DNA of 64,000 nucleotides from Bacillus sp. FJAT-29790 (GTDB lineage Bacteria > Bacillota > Bacilli > Bacillales > Cytobacillaceae): positions 1,154,006 through 1,218,005 of the forward strand of contig NZ_JAHNZZ010000001.1 in assembly GCF_019039215.1 (NCBI RefSeq). The letters run 5' to 3'. The stretch's first letter is position 1. Each line of letters starts with the position of its first letter. Below are positions 17,263-26,677 of the stretch, in pieces. A program made the position numbers and the translations under genes. Under the pieces are notes generated by a model. It was not told the DNA's origin and ran no database searches. It was given only the letters and a program-made list of their open reading frames with translations.

Positions 17263-17883
17263 ATGTTAAAAAACAAAATGCAGGAATACATTTCAAATGC
17301 AATAACAAAGCACGATGCTGAAATATTAACACTTGAAACATTTAAAGAGGAAATCGAGTATGTTGAAAAACATCAATTGATTGGAACTGAACTTAACGAG
17401 AAAATTACTCTGATAGAGAAAAATCCTGTTTCCCGCTTCTCAGATATTTATATTGAGCGATCTGATAAAGAATCAGAAGAACTGCTTGCAGAAGAAAATG
17501 CCAATTTTTTAGAACAACCCATTGACTATCTGAAAAAACACAAAAACGAATTTATTTACCTTGAATCTGATTGGTTTGAGATGATCGGTGCAGATTCCGT
17601 TTCTTTAGAGGTCGATGATGTGTTCGGTACATACGAAGTTATGCTAGGCTTAAAGCTCAAAAAGAAATATGAAGGGGCATTGAAAGCACAGCTAAAAAGT
17701 GAATTAAAAGAAGGAGCCAAATTTAGTTTACTCTTTAGCCAAGCTGACGGTTTATGGGATTTTAATTTTGCTTTGGATTATGTAGAGGGGTTTAATGAAG
17801 AATTGACGATTGGTGAAACATGCAGTTTATTTTATTCTTTTCTTTTTAAGCTAGTTGAAACTGTCGAAGAAGAAAAAGAATGA
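17263..17883 (+). CDS. Hypothetical cytoplasmic acidic protein
   Basis: I choose ATG 17263 behind AGAGGAGATTGAAC; a TTG two codons earlier would overlap the ribosome site. The 206-residue product is acidic and largely helical in its first half (KMQEYISNAITKHDAEI, LNEKITLIEKNPVSRFSDIY) and then has a more beta-like C-terminal domain (YLESDWFEMIGADSVSLEVD, VFGTYEVMLGLKLKKKYEG, LLFSQADGLWDFNFALDYV). Similar Bacillus proteins exist and are often mislabelled as aminotransferases; I see no PLP lysine or aminotransferase motif. It is flanked on both sides by family B repeat elements. Confidence 0.7.
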   Translation: MLKNKMQEYISNAITKHDAEILTLETFKEEIEYVEKHQLIGTELNEKITLIEKNPVSRFSDIYIERSDKESEELLAEENANFLEQPIDYLKKHKNEFIYLESDWFEMIGADSVSLEVDDVFGTYEVMLGLKLKKKYEGALKAQLKSELKEGAKFSLLFSQADGLWDFNFALDYVEGFNEELTIGETCSLFYSFLFKLVETVEEEKE

Positions 17884-17898
17884 TTGTCTAATTTATAG

Positions 17899-18177
17899 AA
17901 GGCTGTTTTCTAAATGATTGTTGTTTTTAAATAGGTATTGTATGTAGTTGATTGGAGCGGATGGTGCGAGATCCTCGAAAATGCTATCGCATTTTCTTCG
18001 TGCGATGATAATTCAAGGAAGCTTATTCAATGTCCTGCGGGAGTAGCGGGACAGGTGTGACCCCGCAGGCGGGAACGCCGAGGAGGCTCACCGCCCCGCG
18101 GAAAGCGAGCTCCTGGAGCGGAAATCAACTAGACCTCATCTCTGTTAAATAGAAACAAAGTTTAAGAAAACAAGCTT
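17899..18177. mobile_element. MITE-like structured element, family B, copy 2
   Basis: Left end AAGGCTGTTTTCTAAATGA and right end AAAGTTTAAGAAAACAAGCTT are inverted repeats. Between them lie TTGATTGGAGCGGATGG, the hairpin GAAAATGC-TATC-GCATTTTC, GTCCTGCGGGAGTAGCGGGA, GACCCCGCAGGCGGGAACG, GCCGAGGAGGCTCACCGCC and GGAGCGGAAATCAAC. The internal blocks are shared with copies 1, 3 and 4. Confidence 0.8.
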
Positions 18178-18181
18178 ATTG

Positions 18182-18214
18182 AAAAACAGACTTTCAAAAG
18201 AAGGTCTGTTTTTT
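18182..18214. terminator. Bidirectional terminator between the acidic protein gene and mprF
   Basis: AAAAACAGAC and GTCTGTTTTTT pair with an inner TTC/GAA extension; A-run and T-run on opposite sides allow use from both converging genes. Confidence 0.85.
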
Positions 18215-18237
18215 ACGTAGATTAATGAGCAATGATA

Positions 18238-20787
18238 TTATGCTCTTTTTTTTCCAATCAAAAGCGCGACTTGCGCCATCGTAAAAGGCAAAGAGGACTT
18301 TTTTCGGAAAGCGAGATATTTAGGTTCCCATACATCTGCATATTTTTCTTTGAATTTTCTGAGGCCTTGAAAATGGTAAACAAATTGGCCATGTAAATAA
18401 ATTTGTGAAGCGATTTTTTCACTTAAAAAAGAAAACTTTGAAAGGCCTACATTGGATAGGGGAGCCATTCCTAAATTAAAGTGTTGATAGCCTTTTTCTT
18501 TTGCCCATTCAAATAACGACAGAAAAATAAAATCCATTGTACCGGATGGTGAACCAGGCCTGAACCGCATTAAGTCCACGGAAATTGTTTGGTTGTCATC
18601 ATAAACCGGCATGAGATTTGCAAAACCGATAATTCGGCTATCATTTGACTTCATAATGGCAATCTCATTCTTATTGAGATAACCTACATCGAAGTAGCCA
18701 AGTGAAAAGCCTTTTTCACTTCTCCCTTGGAGCCAGTCATCTGATACTTCATTAAGCTCCTTCATCAATTCGTTACTAAATGGCGGTGCCACAATTTCAA
18801 AAATAAAATTCTCGCGCTCAAACTTATTTTTGACTGCTCGAGCCCCCTTCATTTTTTTGCCAGTAAGCGAAAAGCTTTCTAAATTCACAAAACCTTCCTC
18901 ACCAAACTTAAAAAAATCATAACCATTTCCATGAAGAGTAGGAAGCATTCCATTGCTAACCTCATAATAAACAGGCGTAAACCCATGAAGATCTGAAATT
19001 TGCTGAAATTCCTCTATGGCAGATAAAAAATCAGCTTTCTCACCGATCGGATCCCCAAGAACGACTAGCTTGTCTGCATATTTTTGAAAAGAGAATAGGA
19101 CGTTTTTCTTGTTATTCCAGAAAATATATTTATCATGCAGAAAAATTAAATGAGTTAAGACGTTTCCATTGTATTTGTTTATATGTTCGACTATGTTATC
19201 CTCATGGCTAAACGATTTTGTCATCACCCATTTTCTAGGCTTCTTAATCAAATATCCGATAGCGAGAACAAGCAAAGCGATGATCAGACCGATTAAAGCA
19301 CTATAAAACAAATCTCGATAATCCGTTATAACGTACGGCATCAACTTTTTCGGGATGATAATTTTTGCGGATGGCAAGTTTACATATCCGATTAACAGAT
19401 ACATGGAAGTAATGAAGATGATCACCATTACATCAATAATCGTTTTACCCCATGTTAAAACATAGCTTTCGCGATAAAATCGAGTCTTGGATATTCTCAG
19501 TAGAAGAGCTACGATCAGCAGAAAGCTAGCCTCCTCATAGTCCAATCCTTTAAATAGTGAAAATAATGCGGCAAGGGCCAATACTACAAAGGTTAGATTA
19601 TAGGCTCGTTTTACTTTATATTCAATCCCTCTAGATAATCCAAGCAAGATAAATCCAGTCGCAACGGAAAGCTGGTGTGAGATATTCATAATCGGTAAGG
19701 ATAATAGCTCCTCAGCGATTGTTAACCTCTGTGTGATTCCGGGTACAGCTGCCGACAGAAGCAGGATCAGACCTGAAAGAAATACCATGATCGTTAAAAG
19801 CACATGGCTCGCACGCTGAATAAGCGCATTCGGCAGATTATCCCATGATTGATTCCATTTATCCCAATATTCTTTTAAAAATAAAACAACTCCGAAAAAA
19901 AACGGAATAAAAAAATAGCCAATTCGATATAAAATCAAAAGTGCAATGATCTTCTCATCCTGGATGCCTAATTCATGCGTCCCCCAAATGAATACCAGAT
20001 CAAATGAGCCAAGCCCTCCAGGGATCATACTGACAATTCCAGCACATGAAGCAACAATAAAAACAGGAAATAAGTCATCGAACCGAATCGGTATTTTCAT
20101 CACTAGGGCCAAGAGCCAGACAGCTAGGAATACAGCTGTCCACTCAAGAAAAGAAACAAAAATAAGCTGAAGCCTAGTCCGCAAGTCTACGGAATGTTCA
20201 GTTTTTCTTTTCAAAGTATATGATATGAGAATTATAGGTAGATATGAAGCGACCACTATCACGGCAAGGTAAAGCCACTTGGTAGTTAATAAAAGTGAAA
20301 TCTCTCTGTAACCCGCAAGTAATATCCACGAAAGTAATGATATGCCTGTTAAATAATATAGTGAAACGAACGCAATTGTTTTCAACAGTTTGCGCTTGTC
20401 CACTTCATATGCTCGATAAAAGTATGTTCTTAGCATTGCACCGACTAGCCCGCCAAAACCAATTAAATTTGAAAAGGAATTAACTATTAGTGAATACTTT
20501 ACTAATTTTTTTGTTGGCATTTCAATCTTTAATAATCTTACTATCACTACATCATAAAAAAGCATGGGAATGAGCGCAGCAAATGTACTCAATAGGACGA
20601 TTACCAGGATTGCAAGATGGATTTGGCTTACTTCATGCCAAATTAATCCAATATCTAAGCCCCCAGCAAACTTTTGAATTTCGATTGCTGCAAGGATTAA
20701 TAACATGACTGGAAATGCAAGCTTTAAGAATAGATATATTTTTTCCTTTTTAAAAATTTGCATATTCATCTCCATTTTCTTTTTCAA
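18238..20787 (-). CDS. mprF: Phosphatidylglycerol lysyltransferase (bifunctional synthase/flippase)
   Basis: The 849-residue protein has the MprF architecture: an N-terminal flippase domain of many membrane segments (residues roughly 10-510) with the family signature SMIPGGLGSFD near residue 255, then a soluble C-terminal GNAT-like lysyltransferase domain (about 530-849) with PVYYEVSNGMLPTLHGNGYDFFK, KNKFERENF and DLMRFRPGSPSGTMDFIF, FNLGMAPLSNVG. It transfers lysine from Lys-tRNA to phosphatidylglycerol and flips the product, lowering surface charge and sensitivity to cationic peptides. It lies 24 bases downstream of the DedA gene on the same strand. Confidence 0.95.
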   Translation of the reverse strand: MKKKMEMNMQIFKKEKIYLFLKLAFPVMLLILAAIEIQKFAGGLDIGLIWHEVSQIHLAILVIVLLSTFAALIPMLFYDVVIVRLLKIEMPTKKLVKYSLIVNSFSNLIGFGGLVGAMLRTYFYRAYEVDKRKLLKTIAFVSLYYLTGISLLSWILLAGYREISLLLTTKWLYLAVIVVASYLPIILISYTLKRKTEHSVDLRTRLQLIFVSFLEWTAVFLAVWLLALVMKIPIRFDDLFPVFIVASCAGIVSMIPGGLGSFDLVFIWGTHELGIQDEKIIALLILYRIGYFFIPFFFGVVLFLKEYWDKWNQSWDNLPNALIQRASHVLLTIMVFLSGLILLLSAAVPGITQRLTIAEELLSLPIMNISHQLSVATGFILLGLSRGIEYKVKRAYNLTFVVLALAALFSLFKGLDYEEASFLLIVALLLRISKTRFYRESYVLTWGKTIIDVMVIIFITSMYLLIGYVNLPSAKIIIPKKLMPYVITDYRDLFYSALIGLIIALLVLAIGYLIKKPRKWVMTKSFSHEDNIVEHINKYNGNVLTHLIFLHDKYIFWNNKKNVLFSFQKYADKLVVLGDPIGEKADFLSAIEEFQQISDLHGFTPVYYEVSNGMLPTLHGNGYDFFKFGEEGFVNLESFSLTGKKMKGARAVKNKFERENFIFEIVAPPFSNELMKELNEVSDDWLQGRSEKGFSLGYFDVGYLNKNEIAIMKSNDSRIIGFANLMPVYDDNQTISVDLMRFRPGSPSGTMDFIFLSLFEWAKEKGYQHFNLGMAPLSNVGLSKFSFLSEKIASQIYLHGQFVYHFQGLRKFKEKYADVWEPKYLAFRKKSSLPFTMAQVALLIGKKRA

Positions 20788-20811
20788 TAAATGTAATATT
20801 TCAAGTCATGT

Positions 20812-21426
20812 TTACGCCTCTTTTGACTTAAGATGACTTCTCCAGAAAATAAAAACAATTACACCCAGTCCAATAATTAAACCTAGAATGATACTGTATT
20901 TTGAAAAATAAAACTCTACCTTCCCCCAATTTTTTCCCAGTACTTTTCCTAAAGTAATAAATGAAAAACCCCATAACGCAGCTCCTGCGTAGGCAAAAGC
21001 CGCAAATTTTCTAAATGGAAATGAATTTATTCCTGCAAGATACGCCGTAACATGTCGTACACCAGGGATAAAATATCCGATAAAAAGCAGAAAGGGTCCA
21101 AACTTCTCAAACATTTTTCTTGTCTTATCAATTTTTTCTGCAGTTAAATTTATTTTAGGACCAAATTTTAACAGGATGGGCAAACCTAATTTTTTCCCTA
21201 ATAAGAAGCTAAGAGAGATTCCCCCAACTGCACCTATAAACGCACTAAGTAAGGAGGGTATGTAGTGCATGATTCCTTGGGAAACATTATATCCGACATA
21301 CGTTAGAAGGATCTCATCCGGAATGGGCAATCCAACGATCCCGCCAACTAAAGCGATCACAATCCCTATATAGCCAAAATGTTCTAATAAATAATGGATG
21401 TGCTGCATTTTCTCGGGGAAACCCAC
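20812..21426 (-). CDS. DedA family membrane protein
   Basis: The 204-residue protein has the DedA signature: GYIGIVIALVGGIVGLPIPDE near the N-terminus, followed by FGPFLLFIGYFIPGVRHVTAYLAG with the F.R..P..R-type motif and KFAAFAYAGAALWG. DedA proteins are polyprenyl-phosphate or phospholipid scramblase/flippase-like transporters. The start is ambiguous: GTG 21426 or ATG 21408 (MQHIHYLLEHFG), which is closer to homologous starts. It is likely co-transcribed with mprF, which fits a membrane-lipid function for both. Confidence 0.88.
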   Translation of the reverse strand: MGFPEKMQHIHYLLEHFGYIGIVIALVGGIVGLPIPDEILLTYVGYNVSQGIMHYIPSLLSAFIGAVGGISLSFLLGKKLGLPILLKFGPKINLTAEKIDKTRKMFEKFGPFLLFIGYFIPGVRHVTAYLAGINSFPFRKFAAFAYAGAALWGFSFITLGKVLGKNWGKVEFYFSKYSIILGLIIGLGVIVFIFWRSHLKSKEA

Positions 21427-21600
21427 CTTCTATTTTTTATTATTATTCTCCCTCACTTGATCGATATTATAAAAATTCAGGAATTTTCTCGAAAAGTATG
21501 TTAAAATTCCCTATACATTATGCTCGTTCATGATGAATATTATGTGCTAAAAAAATCAGATATTCGCTTTTTGAATGAAAAAGGGAGAGTCGGAAGTGAA

Positions 21601-22521
21601 ATGATACTTATGAGAATGATGAAATGGATCATGATAGCAACTGTATTAACTTTTGTTCTTAATTTAGGCAATAGCGCCATTGCATCCAACGGAAATAATG
21701 ATGAAGAAAGCATTAACGAAAAATTTGGTATGCCAATCATTGTGTACGGAGCCGCATTGTCTCCTGCCCAGAAAGAGGAAGTCCGGAAGTTATTAGGAGT
21801 AAAGGACACAAGCAAGGTAAAGGAAATTACCGTGAGCGGTGAAGATCTTGTTACCTACATAAAAGGGGACCGGAATGCTAATATGTATTCGTCCGCAAAA
21901 ATCACGCGAAAAGAAAGCGGCGAAGGACTTGTCATCAATCAGGTGACTCCTGAAAATATTACCGAAGTGACAGATGAAATGTATGCGAATGCTCTACTGA
22001 CAGCGGGAATCCAGGATGCAGTCGTCGATGTTGCTTCACCAGTAAAAGTAAGCGGCCATTCCGCTTTAGTTGGAATTTATAAGGCTTATGATGAGGGAAA
22101 TGGCGCAGAACTAAATAAGGAGCATACGGAAGTAGCGAATGAAGAGCTTAGTCTGGCAACGAATCTTGCGAAGAAGGAAGGACTAGATCCAGATAAAGTC
22201 ACAGAGCTGCTAACAGAAATCAAAAAAGAAATTGCTTCACAAAAGCCCGTTACAAAAGAGGAAATCGAACAAATTATTAATGAGAAATTAAATACACTTG
22301 AAATTCAATTAAGCCCGCAAGATCGGCAGTTGCTCATTGACTTATTTGAAAAAATGCGCAGTCTTAACATCAATTTTGACAATGTTCAATCCCAGCTTGA
22401 AACGATTTCGAAAGACATTAAACAGCGTATTGAAGAAGCTGTTGGCGACAAAGGATTTTTACAAGCAATCTCTGATTTTTTTAAAAATCTAGTCGACAGC
22501 ATCAAAGCTATTTTTTCATAA
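21601..22521 (+). CDS. DUF1002 domain secreted protein (YpuA-like)
   Basis: I start at ATG 21601, after GGGAGAGTCGGAAG, rather than the distant GTG/ATG at 21520. The product of 306 residues has a signal peptide (MRMMKWIMIATVLTFVLNL ending near AIAS) and the DUF1002 body: MPIIVYGAALSPAQKEEVRK, EDLVTYIKGD, VTDEMYANALLTAGIQDAVV, VSGHSALVGIYKAYDE. The C-terminal half is helical and ends in a hydrophobic KNLVDSIKAIFS. DUF1002 proteins such as B. subtilis YpuA are exported, with no settled function. It is divergent from dedA-mprF. Confidence 0.85.
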   Translation: MILMRMMKWIMIATVLTFVLNLGNSAIASNGNNDEESINEKFGMPIIVYGAALSPAQKEEVRKLLGVKDTSKVKEITVSGEDLVTYIKGDRNANMYSSAKITRKESGEGLVINQVTPENITEVTDEMYANALLTAGIQDAVVDVASPVKVSGHSALVGIYKAYDEGNGAELNKEHTEVANEELSLATNLAKKEGLDPDKVTELLTEIKKEIASQKPVTKEEIEQIINEKLNTLEIQLSPQDRQLLIDLFEKMRSLNINFDNVQSQLETISKDIKQRIEEAVGDKGFLQAISDFFKNLVDSIKAIFS

Positions 22522-22557
22522 GTGTTGGCTGAACTAAAAAAATAAATTGGCTTCAGG

Positions 22558-22593
22558 AAAAACGCTGTTAATATAACTGATTAACAGCGTTTC
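22558..22593 (+). terminator. Terminator after the DUF1002 gene
   Basis: AAACGCTGTTAAT pairs with ATTAACAGCGTTT across a short loop; the following tract is TCTTTG. Confidence 0.85.
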
Positions 22594-22629
22594 TTTGTTA
22601 TGGATTCTCTTGAGTTCAATCCTTTCGCG

Positions 22630-22810
22630 TTAACTTTATTCAGTAGAAGTCTCCACTTTTATAAGTGGCGTGATGAATGCAATTAAGTATCCAATTCAGT
22701 AGGGTTCAAACCACGGCTGAATAAAGTTAAGCCTCCGCGGATGCCTCAGATTATTATCGAGCAAGCTCGATAATAATCTGGGCGCAAATACGCCAAAGCG
22801 AATTTGATTA
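22630..22810 (+). repeat. Structured repeat element, family A, copy 2
   Basis: It begins TTAACTTTATTCAG and repeats this inverted as CTGAATAAAGTTAA near 22717-22730. A perfect hairpin follows: CAGATTATTATCGAGC / GCTCGATAATAATCTG with an AA loop. It ends GGCGCAAATACGCCAAAGCG AATTTGATT. Block order equals copy 1 at 5094-5290, but stem 2 is far better paired here, which suggests selection on structure or repair of the arms. Confidence 0.8.
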
Positions 22811-22862
22811 TTACATTTTAATTATTTTTATATTTTAATAAAGCTTTTTTACTAGAAACGTT

Positions 22863-22899
22863 TATAATATTTAGATAGGAGATAATATGACCTGGTCAT
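22863..22899 (+). promoter_or_regulatory. Candidate promoter -10 and FapR-type operator of fabHF
   Basis: TATAAT at 22863-22868 is followed by a perfect palindrome ATGACC-T-GGTCAT at 22887-22899. The ACCTNGT core and placement just after the -10 region agree with FapR operators that control fabHA-fabF in Bacillus (malonyl-CoA-responsive repressor). No clear -35 hexamer is visible. The assignment is inference from motif and target gene. Confidence 0.5.
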
Positions 22900-23069
22900 T
22901 AAAATGAATTTTTCAAAAAGCAGTATTTTTTATTATCCTCCAAAATGGCTTCTCTTCTTCTTTTCAATTGGTCGTGTATCCTGCACGTAAATCCTGGATA
23001 GAGTGAAATTTCCATTTTGATTTTTACTGCTTGTTTGTCTAGGATAAATAAAATTGTCAGGGTGATTAA

Positions 23070-24014
23070 ATGAAATGTATAGGCATTATCGGTGTAGGGG
23101 CTTATCTGCCGGATAATATTGTAACTAATCGTGATATGGAAAATAGGGTTGATACAAATGATGAATGGATTCGAACTAGAACAGGGATTGAGGAACGCAG
23201 AATTGCCAGCGATCAAATGGATACGTCTGATATGGCTATTATTGCCGCGAAAAAAGCCCTTTTAGACGCATCTTTGGATGCTTCAGATATCGATTTAATT
23301 TTGGTTGCAACAGCGACCCCTGATACCGCTTTTCCGTCTGTTGCCTGCATGGTGCAAGAAGCCCTTGAAGTGAATAATATACCTGCTATGGATGTAAGTG
23401 CTGCTTGCTCAGGATTTGTCTATGCTTTAATAACTGCCCATCAATTTATTGCAGCCAATACATATAAAAATGTGTTAATTATTGGCAGTGAGAAATTCTC
23501 GAAAATTATTGATTGGTCAGACAGAAATACTTGTGTGTTATTTGGCGATGGAGCCGGGGCAGTAATCCTTGGGGAAGTCTCTAAAGAAAAAGGGATCCTG
23601 TCATTTGAATTAGGTGCTGACGGTACGGGTGGTAAACATTTAGCTGTTGATAAAAAAACGAATTTTGTAGGCATGAATGGCAGGGAAGTATTTAAATTTG
23701 CTACCCGTCAGATGCCTGAATCTTGCTTGAATGTGATAGAGAAAGCGGGTCTTAAAAAAGAAGATGTTAATTTTCTAATCCCACATCAAGCAAATGTGCG
23801 AATTATTGATGCAGCAAGAGAAAGACTAGGACTTGAAAAAGATAAAGTTTCTACTACTGTTATCAAACATGGAAATACATCGGCAGCCTCTATCCCTTTA
23901 GCCTTGTTTACTGAAATACAGAACGGAAGGATCAATGATGGGGATGTCATCGTCATGGTTGGTTTTGGTGGTGGATTAACATGGGGTTCTGCCTGTTTAA
24001 GATGGGGTAAATAA
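23070..24014 (+). CDS. fabH: 3-oxoacyl-ACP synthase III
   Basis: The 314-residue protein has the complete KAS III triad: C113 in [15 protein letters not shown]239 in [14 protein letters not shown] and N269 in [16 protein letters not shown], plus the C-terminal [15 protein letters not shown]. It condenses an acyl-CoA primer (branched-chain in Bacillus) with malonyl-ACP to begin fatty-acid synthesis. ATG 23070 follows a modest site (AGGGTGATTAA). fabF starts 19 bases after its stop, as in the B. subtilis fabHA-fabF operon, and a FapR-like palindrome lies upstream. Confidence 0.96.
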   Translation: MKCIGIIGVGAYLPDNIVTNRDMENRVDTNDEWIRTRTGIEERRIASDQMDTSDMAIIAAKKALLDASLDASDIDLILVATATPDTAFPSVACMVQEALEVNNIPAMDVSAACSGFVYALITAHQFIAANTYKNVLIIGSEKFSKIIDWSDRNTCVLFGDGAGAVILGEVSKEKGILSFELGADGTGGKHLAVDKKTNFVGMNGREVFKFATRQMPESCLNVIEKAGLKKEDVNFLIPHQANVRIIDAARERLGLEKDKVSTTVIKHGNTSAASIPLALFTEIQNGRINDGDVIVMVGFGGGLTWGSACLRWGK

Positions 24015-24033
24015 ATTTGAAGGGGAATATAAA

Positions 24034-25269
24034 ATGAAGAAACGGGTAGTTATTACAGGCATTGGAGCAATCACACCTATAGGAAATGATGCCTTTACAA
24101 CATGGGAAAATATTAAAAATGGTGTGTCAGGCATTGCGCCAATCACAAAGTTTGATGTTGAGAAATTTAACGTTCGGGTTGCAGGGGAAGTCAAAGACTT
24201 CGTACCAGAAGAATTTATGGATGGCAAAGAAGCAAAAAGAATGGGGCGTTTCACGCAGTTTGCTGTTGCTGCGAGCAAGATGGCTATTCATGATGCGGGG
24301 GTTCAAATCGGCCAGAATATTAACCCAGAGCGTGTCGGCGTTTGGATTGGCTCAGGTATTGGCGGATTAGATGAATTCGAAGTCCAGCATAAGCGATTTT
24401 TAGATAAAGGCCCAAGACGTGTCAATCCATTTATTATCCCTATGCTGATCCCAGATATGGCTTCTGGGCGTGTGTCGATTGAATTGGGGGCAAAAGGAAT
24501 AAATAATTGCTCGGTTACAGCATGCGCATCTGGAGCAAATTCAATCGGAGATGCATATCGTGTCATTCAAAATGGCGAAGCTGAAATGATGATTGCTGGG
24601 GGAACGGAAGCAGCGATCACGGAGATGACGATTGCAGGATTCTCAAACATGACTGCACTTTCTACGAATCCAGATCCGGAAACAGCAAGCCGCCCATTTA
24701 GTAAGGATCGCGATGGATTTGTTATCGCCGAAGGTGCAGGAATTATTATTTTAGAAGAGTTAGAACATGCGTTAGCACGCGGCGCGAAAATTTATGGGGA
24801 AATGGCAGGTTATGGCGCTACAGGTGATGCTTACCATATTACGACGCCAGCCCCAAATGGAGAAGGCGGTCAGCGGGCAATGAAACTAGCTTTAAACGAT
24901 GCTGATATCGCTCCTGAACAAATTGATTACATCAATGCACATGGGACAAGCACCTATTATAATGATTTATACGAAACAATAGCAATCAAAGAAGTTTTCG
25001 GTGATCATGCCTATAAATTAGCTGTTAGCTCAACGAAATCTATGACTGGACATTTATTGGGCGCAGCTGGTGCAATTGAAGCCATTTTTTCTCTCTTATC
25101 AATCAAGGATGGGATCATCCCGCCAACCATTCATTATGAAACACCAGATGAAGAGTTAGACTTAGATTATGTTCCAAATAAAGCAAAAAATGCTAGCTTA
25201 AATATAGTCTTATCCAATTCATTAGGATTTGGCGGACATAATGTGTCATTAATATTCAGGAACTATTGA
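24034..25269 (+). CDS. fabF: 3-oxoacyl-ACP synthase II
   Basis: The 411-residue length is normal for KAS II. The catalytic Cys is C164 in [16 protein letters not shown]; the two histidines are in [13 protein letters not shown] and [15 protein letters not shown]. It performs the malonyl-ACP condensation of each elongation round. A site AGGGGAAT precedes ATG 24034. It ends the fabHF operon at a clear terminator. Confidence 0.97.
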   Translation: MKKRVVITGIGAITPIGNDAFTTWENIKNGVSGIAPITKFDVEKFNVRVAGEVKDFVPEEFMDGKEAKRMGRFTQFAVAASKMAIHDAGVQIGQNINPERVGVWIGSGIGGLDEFEVQHKRFLDKGPRRVNPFIIPMLIPDMASGRVSIELGAKGINNCSVTACASGANSIGDAYRVIQNGEAEMMIAGGTEAAITEMTIAGFSNMTALSTNPDPETASRPFSKDRDGFVIAEGAGIIILEELEHALARGAKIYGEMAGYGATGDAYHITTPAPNGEGGQRAMKLALNDADIAPEQIDYINAHGTSTYYNDLYETIAIKEVFGDHAYKLAVSSTKSMTGHLLGAAGAIEAIFSLLSIKDGIIPPTIHYETPDEELDLDYVPNKAKNASLNIVLSNSLGFGGHNVSLIFRNY

Positions 25270-25271
25270 AT

Positions 25272-25323
25272 AAAAAAAGCTTGTAGGCATCGTCAGTATT
25301 TGGGCGATTCTACGAGCTTTTTT
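25272..25323 (+). terminator. Terminator after fabF
   Basis: AAAAAAAGCTTGTAG pairs with CTACGAGCTTTTTT (one mismatch) with a 23-base loop that can form an inner stem. Confidence 0.85.
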
Positions 25324-25411
25324 CTATAATAGGATGCTCCATAATAGTGATAGTTGAAAACGTGACAATAAATAAAAGTAGAATTCACTACTAATAACTG
25401 AATTTTGTTTT

Positions 25412-25461
25412 CAAACCATGACATTTATCATGGTTTGTACATGACACGTATGACTTATCAT
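25412..25461 (+). promoter_or_regulatory. Candidate DesR operator region upstream of des
   Basis: CAAACCATGA (25412-25421) and TCATGGTTTG (25428-25437) form a perfect 10-bp inverted repeat with a 6-base centre. A related sequence, ATGACTTATCAT, follows at 25450-25461, echoing ATGACATTTATCAT inside the first. Paired sites upstream of des fit cooperative binding by the response regulator DesR, encoded nearby. Assignment is inference. Confidence 0.5.
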
Positions 25462-25522
25462 TCTTTCTTCATTCTTTTACTATTAGAATTAATAGAATAA
25501 TTAGAGGAAGGGTCCAATTAAT

Positions 25523-26551
25523 ATGACTAAACAAAAGCAAAATAATTTAAGAAAACAAATGGCTCCATATGAAAAATCAAATACAAAAGCGAGCATTATG
25601 CAGATCATTAATACGATAGTGCCTTTTATATTGTTATGGTTTCTAGCATATAAAAGTATATCTGTTTCATATTTATTAACGTTAGCACTCGCTGTAGTAG
25701 CAGCAGGATTTTTGGTGCGAATATTCATCATTTTTCATGACTGCTGTCACCATTCCTTCTTTAAAAATCGCCTTGCGAATAAAATTATCGGAACGATCAC
25801 CGGTGTAATAACTGTTTTTCCGTACAGCCAATGGCAGCACGACCATTCCGTCCATCATGCAACAAGCAGCAATTTAGATAAGCGGGGTACGGGGGATATT
25901 TGGATGCTTACGGTTGATGAATATATGGCTGCGTCATTTTGGAAGCGTTTAGCCTATCGCCTTTATCGGAATCCACTTGTTATGTTTGGACTTGGACCTA
26001 TCTATGTTTTTCTTATTCAAAATCGATTTAATCGAAAAAATGCCCGCAAGAATGAACGGATGAATACGTATTTGACGAATATTTCGATTGTTGCTTTATA
26101 CGCATTGCTCTGCTGGGCAATTGGCTGGGAAGCATTTTTATTAGTACAAGGCCCAATCTTTTTAATATCAGGCGCCGCAGGTATTTGGTTGTTTTACGTA
26201 CAGCATACATTTGAGGATTCATATTTCGAAGAAGATGAAAACTGGGAGTACGTGAAAGCAGCGGTCGAAGGAAGTTCGTTCTACAAGCTGCCGAAACCGC
26301 TGCAATGGATAACTGGGAATATCGGTTACCACCATGTTCACCATTTAAGTCCAAGAGTGCCAAATTATAAGCTTGAAGAAGCGCATAATAATACACAACC
26401 ATTGCAAAACGTACCAACTGTTACTTTATCCACAAGCTTAACTTCTTTGCAATTCCGACTTTGGGATGATGAAAATAAAAAGTTTATCGGATTTAGGGAA
26501 GTTACAGATTATATGCAAAGCAGAAAAAATAGCGAGTTAGCGTCTAAGTGA
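25523..26551 (+). CDS. des: Acyl-lipid desaturase (Des type)
   Basis: The 342-residue membrane enzyme has the three histidine boxes of acyl-lipid desaturases: HDCCHH (residues 72-77), HDHSVHH (106-112) and HHVHH (about 283-287), with hydrophobic segments between. It puts a double bond into membrane phospholipid acyl chains, using ferredoxin or flavodoxin as electron donor, to keep the membrane fluid in the cold. A site GAGGAAGGG precedes ATG 25523. The DesK/DesR genes follow, exactly as in B. subtilis. Confidence 0.95.
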   Translation: MTKQKQNNLRKQMAPYEKSNTKASIMQIINTIVPFILLWFLAYKSISVSYLLTLALAVVAAGFLVRIFIIFHDCCHHSFFKNRLANKIIGTITGVITVFPYSQWQHDHSVHHATSSNLDKRGTGDIWMLTVDEYMAASFWKRLAYRLYRNPLVMFGLGPIYVFLIQNRFNRKNARKNERMNTYLTNISIVALYALLCWAIGWEAFLLVQGPIFLISGAAGIWLFYVQHTFEDSYFEEDENWEYVKAAVEGSSFYKLPKPLQWITGNIGYHHVHHLSPRVPNYKLEEAHNNTQPLQNVPTVTLSTSLTSLQFRLWDDENKKFIGFREVTDYMQSRKNSELASK

Positions 26552-26654
26552 AATCGGAACGTTTGAGATGAATTTATAATGGAAGTATATTTTTGTTATT
26601 GAAAATTGAGAACGGCTGAAGAGATCAAAGAAAAATATTCTTCCGGACAAAGTG

Positions 26655-26677
26655 AAACCTCCAAATGTGGGGGTTTT
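26655..26677 (+). terminator. Terminator after des
   Basis: AAACCTCC pairs with GGGGGTTT (G-U included) and is followed by TTAC; this would separate des from desK-desR. Confidence 0.65.

Noticed and set aside
22899-23216. 105-codon open frame on the minus strand overlapping fabH
   Set aside because: It overlaps the start of fabH antisense, has no ribosome site and no recognisable domain.
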